Below, piece by piece: positions 8,714 to 17,740 of a stretch of DNA of 64,000 nucleotides. The stretch comes from SZUA-38 sp965212525 (lineage in GTDB: Bacteria > Pseudomonadota > Gammaproteobacteria > Xanthomonadales > SZUA-38). The DNA lies in NCBI GenBank assembly GCA_965212525.1, contig CBDBVC010000013.1, positions 145,235 to 209,234 of the forward strand, given 5' to 3'. Position 1 is the stretch's first letter; each line of letters starts with the position of its first letter. A model generated the notes under the pieces. That model worked only from the letters and a program-made list of their open reading frames with translations, was not told where the DNA came from and made no database searches. The position numbers and the translations under genes are program-made.

Positions 8714-10249
8714 ATGACAGCCCTTGACACATCCATCACCGTTTCCGTCATAGGTGCCGGCACCATGGGCGCCGGAATTGCACAGGTGGCGGCGGCTGCA
8801 GGTCATCCCGTGCGACTGTACGACAACCAGGCCGAAGCCGTGCAGCAGGGGATCGATCGTACGGCAAAGGGACTGGCAAGGCTGGTCGACAAGGGCAGGA
8901 TTACTGCCGATGACCGACAGGCTCTGCTGGACCGGATCACACCGGCATCCTCACTCGACGAGCTGGCAGATTCCGGCCTGGTGATCGAAGCGATCATCGA
9001 GGATCGCGACATCAAGGTGTCGCTGTTTCGTGAACTGCAGGGCCTGTGCAATGACGATTGCATCATGGCCACCAACACCTCATCCATCTCCGTCACGGCC
9101 ATTGGCGCCGGACTGGAGCGACCGGAACAGCTGGTCGGCATGCATTTTTTCAACCCGGCACCGGTGATGAAGCTGGTCGAGGTAATCCGTGGTCTGGCTA
9201 CTGATGAAGCCATTGCCAAAACGGTGTTCGATACGGCAACGGCCTGGGGCAAGATCGCCGTGCATGCCCGTTCCACACCGGGCTTCATCGTCAATCGCGT
9301 GGCTCGGCCGTTCTATGCCGAGGCCCTGCGCATCGTCGAGGAAGGCGGTGCCAGTGTGGCGCAGGTGGACGAATGTCTGAAGGCCTCGACCGGTTTCCGC
9401 ATGGGTCCGTTCGAGCTGATGGACCTGATCGGAAATGACGTCAACTACGCCGTCACCTGTTCGGTCTATGATGCCTTCTACAAGGACACCCGTTTTCGCC
9501 CCAGTCTGCTGCAGGCCGAGATGGTCAACGCCGGCCGGCTCGGTCGCAAGAGCGGTCACGGCTATTACGACTACCGCGATGACGCACCGAAGCCGATGCT
9601 GCCCCGGGTGACGCCGGGTGCCAAGCCCGAGCACGTACGCCTGATGGGCCGACTCGGCACGGCACATGCGTTAAAGCGCCGCGCGGAATCTGTGGGCATT
9701 CATGTGGAACAGTGCACCGGGGAAGGCTACCTGATGATCAGCGGTATCTGCATTCGACCCTGCGACGGCCGATCGGCCACTCAGGTCGCCGCCGAGACCC
9801 GGCACGATGATACCGTACTGTTTGATCTTGCCAGTGATTACGACCATGTCGGTCAGCTCACCATCACCCAGTCCGATCAGGCCGCACCCGAAGCCTGCGC
9901 CATCGCTGCTGGCTTCTTCGCTGCCATGGGCATCAACTGCATACAGATCGATGACATCCCGGGCATGATCAGTCTGCGTACCGTGTGCATGCTGGCCAAC
10001 GAGGCTGCCGATGCCGTCGGCAAGCAGGTGGCCACCGAAAGCGATGTCGACCAGGCCATGCAATACGGCGTCAACTACCCGCGCGGCCCACTCGAATGGG
10101 CGCGTCAGATCGGCCTGGCCCAGGTGGTCTACGTGCTCGACAATCTGGCCTCGCATTATCAGGAAACCCGTTTCCGCGTCTCCTCCTGGCTGCGCCGTCA
10201 GCAGTACGCCCAGTCGGCCGATCAACCCAAGGACCATTACACCCACTGA
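8714..10249 (+). CDS. paaH: 3-hydroxyadipyl-CoA dehydrogenase
   Basis: 511 residues, matching PaaH. The N-terminal Rossmann motif VIGAGTMGAGIAQVAA binds NAD. TNTSSISVTAI, MHFFNPAPVMKLVEV and STPGFIVNRVARPFYAEAL are the dehydrogenase core with the catalytic His of HFFNP. The second half carries a further dehydrogenase C-terminal domain (GVNYPRGPLEWA). It oxidises 3-hydroxyadipyl-CoA to 3-oxoadipyl-CoA. Its ATG directly follows the paaG stop. Confidence 0.95.
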   Translation: MTALDTSITVSVIGAGTMGAGIAQVAAAAGHPVRLYDNQAEAVQQGIDRTAKGLARLVDKGRITADDRQALLDRITPASSLDELADSGLVIEAIIEDRDIKVSLFRELQGLCNDDCIMATNTSSISVTAIGAGLERPEQLVGMHFFNPAPVMKLVEVIRGLATDEAIAKTVFDTATAWGKIAVHARSTPGFIVNRVARPFYAEALRIVEEGGASVAQVDECLKASTGFRMGPFELMDLIGNDVNYAVTCSVYDAFYKDTRFRPSLLQAEMVNAGRLGRKSGHGYYDYRDDAPKPMLPRVTPGAKPEHVRLMGRLGTAHALKRRAESVGIHVEQCTGEGYLMISGICIRPCDGRSATQVAAETRHDDTVLFDLASDYDHVGQLTITQSDQAAPEACAIAAGFFAAMGINCIQIDDIPGMISLRTVCMLANEAADAVGKQVATESDVDQAMQYGVNYPRGPLEWARQIGLAQVVYVLDNLASHYQETRFRVSSWLRRQQYAQSADQPKDHYTH

Positions 10250-10289
10250 ACGGGCCCTGCATCGGGCCTTGCAACAGACAGGAACTGCC

Positions 10290-11507
10290 ATGACCGAAGC
10301 CAACGCCGCCTATATCTGTGACGCCATCCGTACCCCGATCGGTCGTTATGGCGGATCGCTGTCCAGCGTGCGTGCCGATGATCTCGGCGCCATCCCGATG
10401 ACGGCATTGATGGAGCGAAATCCCGATCTGGATTTCTCGAACATCGACGATGTCATCTACGGCTGTGCCAATCAGGCCGGCGAAGACAACCGCAATGTGG
10501 CCCGCATGAGCGCCCTGCTGGCCGGTCTGCCCGAATCGGTCGCCGGCTGCACGGTAAATCGCTTGTGCGGCTCTGGCATGCAGGCGATCGGTGACGCTGC
10601 CCGTGCCATCCGCGCCGGTGATGCCGGACTGATGATTGCCGGTGGCGTTGAATCCATGTCGCGTGCCCCGTTTGTGGTGGCCAAGGCTACCAGTGCCTTC
10701 TCTCGCAATGCCGAGATGTACGACACCACCATTGGCTGGCGCTTCATCAACAGGGCCATGAAAAAGCAGTTTGGTACCGATTCCATGCCGGAGACGGCTG
10801 AAAATGTCGCCGAGGATTTCGAAATCTCGCGTCAGGATCAGGACCGTTTCGCGCTGACCTCGCAGCAGAAGGTGATCCGGGCACGCGCGGCCGGCTTCCA
10901 CGAGGCCGAGATCGTGCCCGTCACCATAGCCCGGCGCAAACAGGAGCCGCTGGTCTTTGCCCACGATGAACATCCGCGTGAAACCAGCCTGGATGCCCTC
11001 GGCAACCTGGGCACACCGTTCAGGGAAAACGGCAGCATCACGGCTGGCAATGCCTCTGGCGTCAATGACGGTGCCTGTGCCCTGCTCCTGGCCTCGGGCG
11101 AATCGCTCGAAACCCATGGCCTGACAGCACGAGCCGAAGTTCTCGGCATGTCAGTCGCCGGTGTGGCACCACGAATCATGGGCATCGGCCCGGTAGAGGC
11201 CACCCGCAAGGTGCTGGCACTGACCGGCCTGACACTCGATCAGATGGACACCATCGAACTGAACGAGGCCTTTGCCGCCCAGTCGCTGGCCTGCCTGCGT
11301 CAGCTCGGCCTTGATGATGACGACGACCGCGTCAATCCCAATGGTGGCGCCATTGCGCTGGGACACCCGCTGGGCATGAGCGGCGCCCGTCTGGTCACCA
11401 CCGCGCTGAATCAGCTGGAGAAGACCGGCGGCGAGTACGGTCTCTGCACCATGTGCATTGGTGTGGGACAGGGCATCGCCATGGTGATACGACGAGTCGA
11501 CAACTGA
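10290..11507 (+). CDS. paaJ: 3-oxoadipyl-CoA thiolase
   Basis: 405 residues. Thiolase signatures: the nucleophilic Cys in NRLCGSGMQAI, ESMSRAPFV, NEAFAAQSLACL, the His in NPNGGAIALGHPLGMSGARL and the second Cys in CTMCIGVGQGIAMV. It cleaves 3-oxoadipyl-CoA to succinyl-CoA and acetyl-CoA, the last phenylacetate step. I start at MTEANAAYICDAIRTPIG; the open frame continues upstream but overlaps paaH. It is the last gene of the rightward paa operon. Confidence 0.95.
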   Translation: MTEANAAYICDAIRTPIGRYGGSLSSVRADDLGAIPMTALMERNPDLDFSNIDDVIYGCANQAGEDNRNVARMSALLAGLPESVAGCTVNRLCGSGMQAIGDAARAIRAGDAGLMIAGGVESMSRAPFVVAKATSAFSRNAEMYDTTIGWRFINRAMKKQFGTDSMPETAENVAEDFEISRQDQDRFALTSQQKVIRARAAGFHEAEIVPVTIARRKQEPLVFAHDEHPRETSLDALGNLGTPFRENGSITAGNASGVNDGACALLLASGESLETHGLTARAEVLGMSVAGVAPRIMGIGPVEATRKVLALTGLTLDQMDTIELNEAFAAQSLACLRQLGLDDDDDRVNPNGGAIALGHPLGMSGARLVTTALNQLEKTGGEYGLCTMCIGVGQGIAMVIRRVDN

Positions 11508-11769
11508 TTTCAGGACCCGGTGACTGCCGGATTCACGGTATCTGGTTTATCCTTCTGCCAGCATCATGACCTGCTCAACTGGCCCTGCCACCATTAGGGA
11601 GACACCACTGACCTGCGCAGAATCTGTCTCGTTCATGACCGAGTTTCCAGTCGGAATACGAATACTGTAGCAAGCGGGTAAACAATCAATGGCTGGTTCA
11701 GAGTACCTGCCCGGTGCTGCGTGCATACAAAATCATTAATCAATACCCGTTCAATCGAAGGAGTCGCCC

Positions 11770-12297
11770 ATGAATTGTCCTGCGTGTCACAACACCCTGA
11801 TCCCGGTCACCGTCAGCGATATCGAGCTTGATGTGTGCAAGGGCGGTTGTGGCGGAATCTGGTTCGATCAGCATGAATTCAGGAAGTTTGATGAACCGCA
11901 TGAAGCGCCTGATATCGACCTGCTCACTATTCCGATCAATCCAGCGATCCGCGTCAGCCAGGGCGAAAAACGACACTGCCCCAGGTGCAGCGACACAGCC
12001 ATGATGAAGCACTATTCCAGCATCACGCACAACGTTGAAATAGATACCTGCCCCAGATGTGCAGGCACCTGGCTCGATACCGGAGAACTGAACAGCATCC
12101 GTACGGAATTTACATCAGAGGCGGAACGCCAATCGGCAGCAGAATCGGCATTCAGCCAGATGTTCGATGCCGAACTCGAATCGATCGCGGCAAAGGGCGA
12201 AGCCAAACTGGCCAAATCGAAACGCTTTGCCAGAATGTTCAAATTCATATGTCCGTCGTATTACATACCTGGCAAACAGGATGGGGGCGCGTTTTAA
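11770..12297 (+). CDS. zf-TFIIB-type zinc-ribbon protein
   Basis: 175 residues with two zinc ribbons: MNCPACHNTLIPV...DVCKGGCGGIWFD at the N-terminus and HCPRCSDTAMMKH...DTCPRCAGTWLDTGEL near 75-115. The C-x-G-x-W-x-D-x-x-E signature marks the bacterial zf-TFIIB domain family, whose function is unknown. The C-terminal part is charged and probably helical. An AAGGAG-like site lies just before the ATG. The gene is alone in a sparse region. Confidence 0.85.
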   Translation: MNCPACHNTLIPVTVSDIELDVCKGGCGGIWFDQHEFRKFDEPHEAPDIDLLTIPINPAIRVSQGEKRHCPRCSDTAMMKHYSSITHNVEIDTCPRCAGTWLDTGELNSIRTEFTSEAERQSAAESAFSQMFDAELESIAAKGEAKLAKSKRFARMFKFICPSYYIPGKQDGGAF

Positions 12298-12397
12298 CCG
12301 CGCATTAGCAACGATTTAACGAAGCTGTGGTCACAATTAACCGTCATTCACAGACAAAACACCATATTCCAATCGACACGAAGACAAGGACAACAAG

Positions 12398-12826
12398 ATG
12401 AAAACACTCAAAATCATTGCAGTGAACCTGCTACTGCTGCTTGCTGCCAGCAACACGGTCATGGCATCAGAAGACGAACTGCTCGTGGTTGCACCCGCCG
12501 ACCTGAACCAGTACTGGACGGTGACCAAACGAAAGGCACCCACCTATCCGAGAACTCAATTGCGCCAGGGCATCGAGGGCTGCGTCACACTGGGCTTCAT
12601 CATCGAGGCGAACGGCAAGGTTTCCAGTCCGAAGGTGATTGCAGCCGAACCCGGTCGCGTCTTTGCCGCAGCCGCCATCAAGGCCATCAAGCGCTGGCGA
12701 TTCGAGCCATCCGGCAGCAACGCTTCGGCCACCCCCGTGTATACCACCCAGACTCTGAATTTTGATGTTGCGGGCAACGGATCGGACTCTCGGCTGGAAT
12801 CTGTGCAAACCTGTGGTAGCGCTTAG
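12398..12826 (+). CDS. Periplasmic TonB C-terminal domain protein
   Basis: 142 residues. A signal peptide (1-24, ending VMASED) is followed by one TonB C-terminal domain: APTYPRTQLRQGIEGCVTLGFII, GKVSSPKVI and AAIKAIKRWRFEPS. There is no N-terminal membrane anchor beyond the signal peptide and no proline-rich linker. This is therefore a free TonB-like domain rather than a full energy transducer. No ExbB or ExbD gene is nearby. AAGGACAAC precedes the ATG. Confidence 0.85.
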   Translation: MKTLKIIAVNLLLLLAASNTVMASEDELLVVAPADLNQYWTVTKRKAPTYPRTQLRQGIEGCVTLGFIIEANGKVSSPKVIAAEPGRVFAAAAIKAIKRWRFEPSGSNASATPVYTTQTLNFDVAGNGSDSRLESVQTCGSA

Positions 12827-12958
12827 CGACATCTGTCGTGGAATAATCGATACCGGAATGAGCCGAGATGAAATGACAACGCACATGGCCATGACAACAT
12901 GTGTGTGACTGCTTACGCGTTGCTTCGGCTGCCCCTTAACACTGCGTTATGAATATCT

Positions 12959-13279
12959 ATGAATGAATTCAAAACAATAGGGTTTTCCGTCATATTTTTT
13001 GCGATTGCATTTTTGCTGGCCGCAATACTTGGTTATGCTGAAAGCTGGAAAGATGTAGTGCTAATTACGCTTATCGGTGCCTTTGTTGGCCTTGTGGCCG
13101 CCCCGGTATTAGAACCAAAGAAATTCAAGCATGCACGATTTTTTCAGCTTATTTCCGGGTCATTCGCTGGGGGAATAGTCGGTTATCTGGTTTCTGAAGA
13201 ACTAATGTTTGCAGGTCTAGGCATAATAATCGGAGGCTTGCTAGGTGTTACTGCATCATTCTGGATTAAGGGTTTGTAG
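12959..13279 (+). CDS. Small inner-membrane protein, unknown
   Basis: 106 residues with about four hydrophobic segments (roughly 7-27, 33-52, 63-82, 86-104) and glycine-rich helices such as GIIIGGLLGVTA. I recognise no family. The codon use and flanks (12830-14380) are visibly richer in A and T than the neighbours, which could mean recent acquisition. I see no clear ribosome-binding site. Confidence 0.6.
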   Translation: MNEFKTIGFSVIFFAIAFLLAAILGYAESWKDVVLITLIGAFVGLVAAPVLEPKKFKHARFFQLISGSFAGGIVGYLVSEELMFAGLGIIIGGLLGVTASFWIKGL

Positions 13280-13504
13280 TACTCATATCATGTGTTATCC
13301 CTACATGCTGCCATGATGTGATTAATTCCAGCTGTGTTGAACCAATCAAGGGCCCACTGACAATAAGAAGTCCTGGTTTATAGCACATGAAGAATTGATC
13401 ATAGCTCATCGGTTTATTATTGGATTGAACATGGGTTACCGAATGAATTTCGGTCCGTAATTCAACAACAATACAGTTTAATTATCGAGGTCAACAAAAC
13501 TCAG

Positions 13505-14383
13505 ATGAAAATGACCGGTGCCGGTTCAACGCTGAATCAAAGAGAATTTCTATCATTTACTCAAACCACAGACGCCATTTACCGATTGAGTGCTCGTCAA
13601 TTCTTGAGCATCTTGCTCACAACGATATTTCTGTCTAGTGGAGCTGGTCATGCTGCTTCGCTTTCATACAATCAAATTGACGAAAATCTTCATGAATTGA
13701 TTCTAACTACGGCGTTTTCATTAGAGGTCCCTCAAGCGCAGAATGCGCTCATTGAGCCGGCACTGCAGATCTGCAACGGCAGAATGCCCCGGTTTGGAAA
13801 CTATGAGTTTGAAAGTACTGAACCGGCAGGTACTGCTGATGGTGAGGAATCGTTTGTCTTTACACAGGAAATCACCTGTACTGATGAACTTGTCACCCAA
13901 TCTCCAAGAAAACCATTTGAACTCTCTGCCGAGCAAGAGAAGCAGCTGGGAGAAAAGGCGAAACTGTATGCGATTGAGTATTTGACAGCCAAGCAAACGG
14001 GAAATCTGGATACCGCATACCAGATGCTCTCGTCACAGATGCAACAATTCGTCACGATCAATTCATGGAAAGAGCAAGAGTCTGAATACTACTCGACCGT
14101 TGGTGATGTGACTTCGTATGATGTCTGGCGAACGACTGTGTACAACAACCCTGCAGATTCACCAGAACCGGGGCTTTACATCGCCACAGATTATGAAAAC
14201 CTGCATGAAAATGGCACGATCAGTTGTGGCTATGTGATCTCGTACTTGCCTGAACCCGATGCAACGACTCTTGTGGTCATGCGTGAAGAGCGGGGCAACA
14301 TCAGCACAGAGATATCGAAAAAACTCTCCGCTGAGGAATTGAAGAATGTGCGAAATCAGTTTGGCTGTAAGCAGGACCCATAA
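13505..14383 (+). CDS. Exported protein with DUF4019-like C-terminal part
   Basis: 292 residues as read from 13505. A hydrophobic segment at about 32-51 (FLSILLTTIFLSSGAGHAA) looks like an export signal preceded by a long N-terminal stretch, so the true start may be further in. The C-terminal half has AKLYAIEYLTAKQTGNLDTAY...INSWKEQESEYYSTVGDV. This fits the W-x-x-x-R-x-x-x-G pattern of DUF4019-type domains, a resemblance I hold at moderate confidence. Base composition is AT-rich, like the preceding gene. The stop lies three bases from the stop of nei on the other strand. Confidence 0.6.
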   Translation: MKMTGAGSTLNQREFLSFTQTTDAIYRLSARQFLSILLTTIFLSSGAGHAASLSYNQIDENLHELILTTAFSLEVPQAQNALIEPALQICNGRMPRFGNYEFESTEPAGTADGEESFVFTQEITCTDELVTQSPRKPFELSAEQEKQLGEKAKLYAIEYLTAKQTGNLDTAYQMLSSQMQQFVTINSWKEQESEYYSTVGDVTSYDVWRTTVYNNPADSPEPGLYIATDYENLHENGTISCGYVISYLPEPDATTLVVMREERGNISTEISKKLSAEELKNVRNQFGCKQDP

Positions 14384-14386
14384 CAC

Positions 14387-15211
14387 TCAGCAAGCGGGCT
14401 GACACCCCGGGCAGCGATACAATTGCCGACTGGCCACGGCCATTTTTTCGATCACCGCATTGCACTGATGACAGATCTGGCCGGATCGGCAAAACACGTG
14501 ATGCCGGTAATCGGACCGTTCCCAGCCCGCTGACTTGAGCTTGTTCGCCCGGACCAGATCATTGGTGATGCCACCGGTTTCATATGCCTGCGTGATTATA
14601 CTGATGATCTGACGCGCCAGCTTTCGGATCCGATGCCCGTTCAGATCGCCTGGACGGATGGCGGGGTGCAGGCCGGCCGTGAACAGGATTTCTGATCGCA
14701 GGTAGTTGCCACAGCCTGCGATAAAACCCTGATCCAGCAACAGGCCACCCAGCGCACGCCGTGCGAATTTCGGCTGTTTCAGGTAATCCGTCAGCTCGGC
14801 AAGCGAGGGCTGATCCGACAGAATATCGATGCCGGCACGCTTGAGAAACGGCTGATTTTTCAGCTCATCGTCCGTCAGCACTTCAATGTCTGACGCGGAG
14901 TACAGCAGTGCCGACTGTTCGGCCGTGTGGAATGCCATGCGCAACTGGCGATTGGTATTCGGTTGTCGGCCAGCCTTGACAAAATACCAGCGGCCGTAGA
15001 GCTGGTTGTGTGAGTAGACGGTCAGATTGCAGTCGAATACGGTCAATAGCGATTTACCCTTCGTCCGAACCTCAATGATGTGGCTGTCTGACAGGGTGTC
15101 GTTATACCGAGCCAGGTCCGACCGTGCAAACCAGACGGCCTGCAGTGGTTGATGCAGGACAGTGTCAGCGAGTTTGTCGGCAACCCGTTTGATTTCCGGA
15201 CCTTCAGGCAT
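14387..15211 (-). CDS. nei: Endonuclease VIII (DNA glycosylase/AP lyase)
   Basis: 274 residues, Fpg/Nei family. The protein begins MPEGPEIKRVAD; Pro2 is the Schiff-base nucleophile and Glu3 and Glu6 are conserved. The central GCGNYLRSEILF is the helix-two-turn-helix. The C-terminal zinc finger has four Cys (CHQC...CPGC). The beginning PEGPEI, rather than PELPEV, indicates Nei. It removes oxidised pyrimidines in base-excision repair. Confidence 0.93.
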   Translation of the reverse strand: MPEGPEIKRVADKLADTVLHQPLQAVWFARSDLARYNDTLSDSHIIEVRTKGKSLLTVFDCNLTVYSHNQLYGRWYFVKAGRQPNTNRQLRMAFHTAEQSALLYSASDIEVLTDDELKNQPFLKRAGIDILSDQPSLAELTDYLKQPKFARRALGGLLLDQGFIAGCGNYLRSEILFTAGLHPAIRPGDLNGHRIRKLARQIISIITQAYETGGITNDLVRANKLKSAGWERSDYRHHVFCRSGQICHQCNAVIEKMAVASRQLYRCPGCQPAC

Positions 15212-15403
15212 GATTGATGGCTCAGCGATTATTACTCAGCAAGAGTACTCGACGGCTGTGAATACTGTGTCTCAAAGCCCATACATGTTGTGAACGGGAC
15301 AGCACATGACCTGGCAACACTGAACAATCAATCAATCCGGTGCATAATTGAACGCTCGGTTTACCCCGATCACTTATCAGACAAGACTCACAGCAAGCGA
15401 AAA

Positions 15404-15997
15404 ATGAAAAACATCGTCGTCAGCATTATCGGACTCTTCCTCTTCTGGCTGGTGTTCCTGCGGGACAGCAGCGTCAGCTATGGCCCGGGCATCATGGCGC
15501 CGGACGAGCCTGTGCAGCAAAAGCTATCCAATGCGATCAGTTTTTCATACGAGGACTACACCATCACGCCTCTGGCGACATTCGACATCACGGCGAAGGT
15601 GCTGTCTAAATCGAATTACCGCTTTGACCGCGGCGCCGATGTCTCGCCGGTGGACCTGGCACTGGGCTGGCGCGAGATGTCGGACGAGGCTGTGCTGCAG
15701 CATTTTGATATCTCACAGTCGGGACGCTGGTACCGCTGGCGTACCGACGAACTGATCATTCCCAGAAAGGCGATTCAGGTCAACAGCGCCAACATGCACA
15801 TGATTCCGGCCGACAGCGCCGTTGAATCGGTGCTGGACGATGTGCGTGAGGGGCATCTGGTTGAAATCAGCGGAAAGCTGGTCTGGGTCGATGGGTCTGA
15901 TGGCTGGAGCTGGAAAAGCTCACTCAAACGTACCGATACGGGTGCAGGTGCCTGTGAACTGATCTACGTGGAAGAGATTCGCATACTGGCCCCCTGA
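15404..15997 (+). CDS. Conserved membrane-anchored periplasmic protein, unknown
   Basis: 197 residues from the ATG at 15404. A single N-terminal hydrophobic segment (about 3-20) is an anchor or uncleaved signal. The rest contains SYGPGIMAPDEPVQ, ADVSPVDLALGWREMSDEAV, SANMHMIPAD and DTGAGACELIYVEE, which I recall as a conserved proteobacterial family without known function. The longer open frame to 15290 adds an N-terminus unlike the family. Confidence 0.8.
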   Translation: MKNIVVSIIGLFLFWLVFLRDSSVSYGPGIMAPDEPVQQKLSNAISFSYEDYTITPLATFDITAKVLSKSNYRFDRGADVSPVDLALGWREMSDEAVLQHFDISQSGRWYRWRTDELIIPRKAIQVNSANMHMIPADSAVESVLDDVREGHLVEISGKLVWVDGSDGWSWKSSLKRTDTGAGACELIYVEEIRILAP

Positions 15998-16067
15998 CGA
16001 TTGCGCATGGGATCGAACAGTCTAGAATGCCAATGATGATTCGAGATGCCATGACTCGGGAGATGCC

Positions 16068-17288
16068 ATGAAACGACGTCAGTTTATCCAGGCCAGCACC
16101 AGCGCGCTCATGCTGGGTCTGATGCCCTGGCAAAAAGCGCAATCGGGCCCGTACAGGCTAGAGGGTTACATACGAACCAACTGGAGCCGCGACCCCTTTT
16201 CATTCGGTTCATATTCCTTTATCGCCAGGGGTGCCAGTCGTCGTGATCACAGGCAGCTGAGCAAGCCGATTGGTGACCGCCTGTACTTTGCTGGCGAAGC
16301 CACCCACCCCGATTACAACAGTACGGTGCACGCGGCGCATGAATCCGGTCTCTATGCGGCTGAAGCCATGCTGGAACAGGAACCATCCACGGTGGCTGTC
16401 GTCGGTGCCGGCATGAGCGGGCTGACCGCTGCCCATGCGCTCGACCAGGCCGGTGTACGGGTGACTGTGCTGGAGGCACGCGATCGCACTGGCGGTCGCA
16501 TGTGGACCGATCACCGTCTCGGCATGCCGCTTGATCTGGGAGCCAGCTGGATTCACGGCATCGACGACAATCCGGTTCATGCCCTGGCAAGACAAGCGGG
16601 CATGTCCATGCGGGTGACCGAAGAAAAATCCGTCATCCGTGGGCGCGGCGGTCGACTCATCGATTACGACGACGCGCCGGACTGGCTCGAGGAAATCACC
16701 GAGATCCAGAACAGTTCCGCTGCCAGCCTGTCGCAGATAAACACCCGTGCCTACTGGTGGGATGAGGATTACGACGGTGAGGACGTGCTGTTCCCGGGCG
16801 GCTATTCCGACGTGTTCAGGGCCCTCGAAGGCGACTATCAGGTGAACCTGTCGACATCAGTGACCGGTATTCAATACGGTGACGATGAAGTCACACTGAC
16901 TTTGAATTCGGATCAGACGCAGACCTATGATGCCGTGGTCGTCACCGTACCGCTGGGCGTGCTCAAGCGTGGTGAGATTCGCTTCGAGCCATCATTACCG
17001 GAAAGCAGACTCGAGTCCATTGAACGTCTGGGCATGGGCACGCTGGACAAGGTTTACCTCAAGTTCGATACACCTTTCTGGGACAAGGACGCCACCTGGA
17101 TCGCCACACCGGAAAACGGTCTGCCGCGAGGACAGTTCAACGGCTGGCTCAATCTGTACCATTACACCGGTCATCCCGTCATCCTGGCCTTCAATGGTGG
17201 CCCAGCCGCGCTGGAACTGTCCTCTCTGTCTGACGAGGCCATTGTCGAGCGAGCCGTTCAGGCCATCACGTCGGCATACCATTCCTGA
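16068..17288 (+). CDS. Circularly permuted flavin amine oxidase with Tat-type signal
   Basis: 406 residues. The N-terminus MKRRQFIQ plus a hydrophobic stretch is a Tat-like export signal. Residues 34-103 (IRTNWSRDPFSFGSYSF, RLYFAGEATHPDY, HESGLYAAEAML) are what normally forms the C-terminal end of flavin monoamine oxidases. Only then comes the usual N-terminal Rossmann motif VAVVGAGMSGLTAA (109-122), followed by LEARDRTGGRMWT, DLGASWIHG, FPGGYSDVF and VTVPLGVLKRGEI. The protein ends in AITSAYHS, where a normal enzyme would continue into IRTNW. The helical substrate-domain insert (about 205-235) is also much shorter than usual. FAD contacts are all present in permuted order. Substrate unknown. 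Confidence 0.85.
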   Translation: MKRRQFIQASTSALMLGLMPWQKAQSGPYRLEGYIRTNWSRDPFSFGSYSFIARGASRRDHRQLSKPIGDRLYFAGEATHPDYNSTVHAAHESGLYAAEAMLEQEPSTVAVVGAGMSGLTAAHALDQAGVRVTVLEARDRTGGRMWTDHRLGMPLDLGASWIHGIDDNPVHALARQAGMSMRVTEEKSVIRGRGGRLIDYDDAPDWLEEITEIQNSSAASLSQINTRAYWWDEDYDGEDVLFPGGYSDVFRALEGDYQVNLSTSVTGIQYGDDEVTLTLNSDQTQTYDAVVVTVPLGVLKRGEIRFEPSLPESRLESIERLGMGTLDKVYLKFDTPFWDKDATWIATPENGLPRGQFNGWLNLYHYTGHPVILAFNGGPAALELSSLSDEAIVERAVQAITSAYHS

Positions 17289-17319
17289 CTGTGGTGAGCT
17301 ATCTGGATTCGCATCAGAG

Positions 17320-17739
17320 ATGAGACAGGACATTGTCCATATCGCCCTGGTGGTTCGGGATTATGACGAAGCTATCGCCTTCTATACGAACAAGCTCAAT
17401 TTCGAGCTGATCGAGGATATCTATCAGCCGGAACAGGACAAGCGCTGGGTGGTGGTGGCACCGCCCGGTGGTCAGGGCACCACATTGCTGCTGGCGCGTG
17501 CATCGAAACCGGAACAGGAACCGTTTATCGGCGATCAGGCTGGTGGTCGCGTATTCCTGTTTCTCAATACCGACGATTTCTGGCGAGACTACCGAGACAT
17601 GCTCGACAAGGGCATCGAGTTTGTGCGTGAACCGAAGACGGCAGACTACGGTACCGTGGCAGTGTTCCTCGATCTGTATGGCAATCGCTGGGACCTGCTG
17701 CAACTGAATGACGACCATCCCATCGTCAGGCGCCTCTGA
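17320..17739 (+). CDS. VOC-superfamily protein (glyoxalase/dioxygenase fold)
   Basis: 139 residues, starting HIALVVRDYDEAIAFYTNKLNF, the classic first beta-alpha unit of the VOC fold. It continues to GRVFLFLNTDDFW and VAVFLDLYGNRWDLLQ, the second unit with the metal-ligand Glu/Asp region. Substrate cannot be told. It lies 31 bases past the amine oxidase stop; the frame is open into the oxidase, but the ATG at 17320 gives a full-length domain. One base separates it from the DUF1801 gene. A similar VOC gene precedes a DUF1801-like gene at 60023. Confidence 0.85.
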   Translation: MRQDIVHIALVVRDYDEAIAFYTNKLNFELIEDIYQPEQDKRWVVVAPPGGQGTTLLLARASKPEQEPFIGDQAGGRVFLFLNTDDFWRDYRDMLDKGIEFVREPKTADYGTVAVFLDLYGNRWDLLQLNDDHPIVRRL

Positions 17740-17740
17740 C

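Noticed and set aside
10071..11117. Long open frame of 348 codons antisense to paaH/paaJ
   Set aside because: It mirrors the codon pattern of the well-supported paa genes, has no ribosome-binding site and no recognisable domain.
16927..17320. Continuous open frame from inside the amine oxidase into the VOC gene, suggesting a fused protein
   Set aside because: The part upstream of 17320 is a shifted frame of the oxidase without family character, and the VOC domain is complete from its own ATG.
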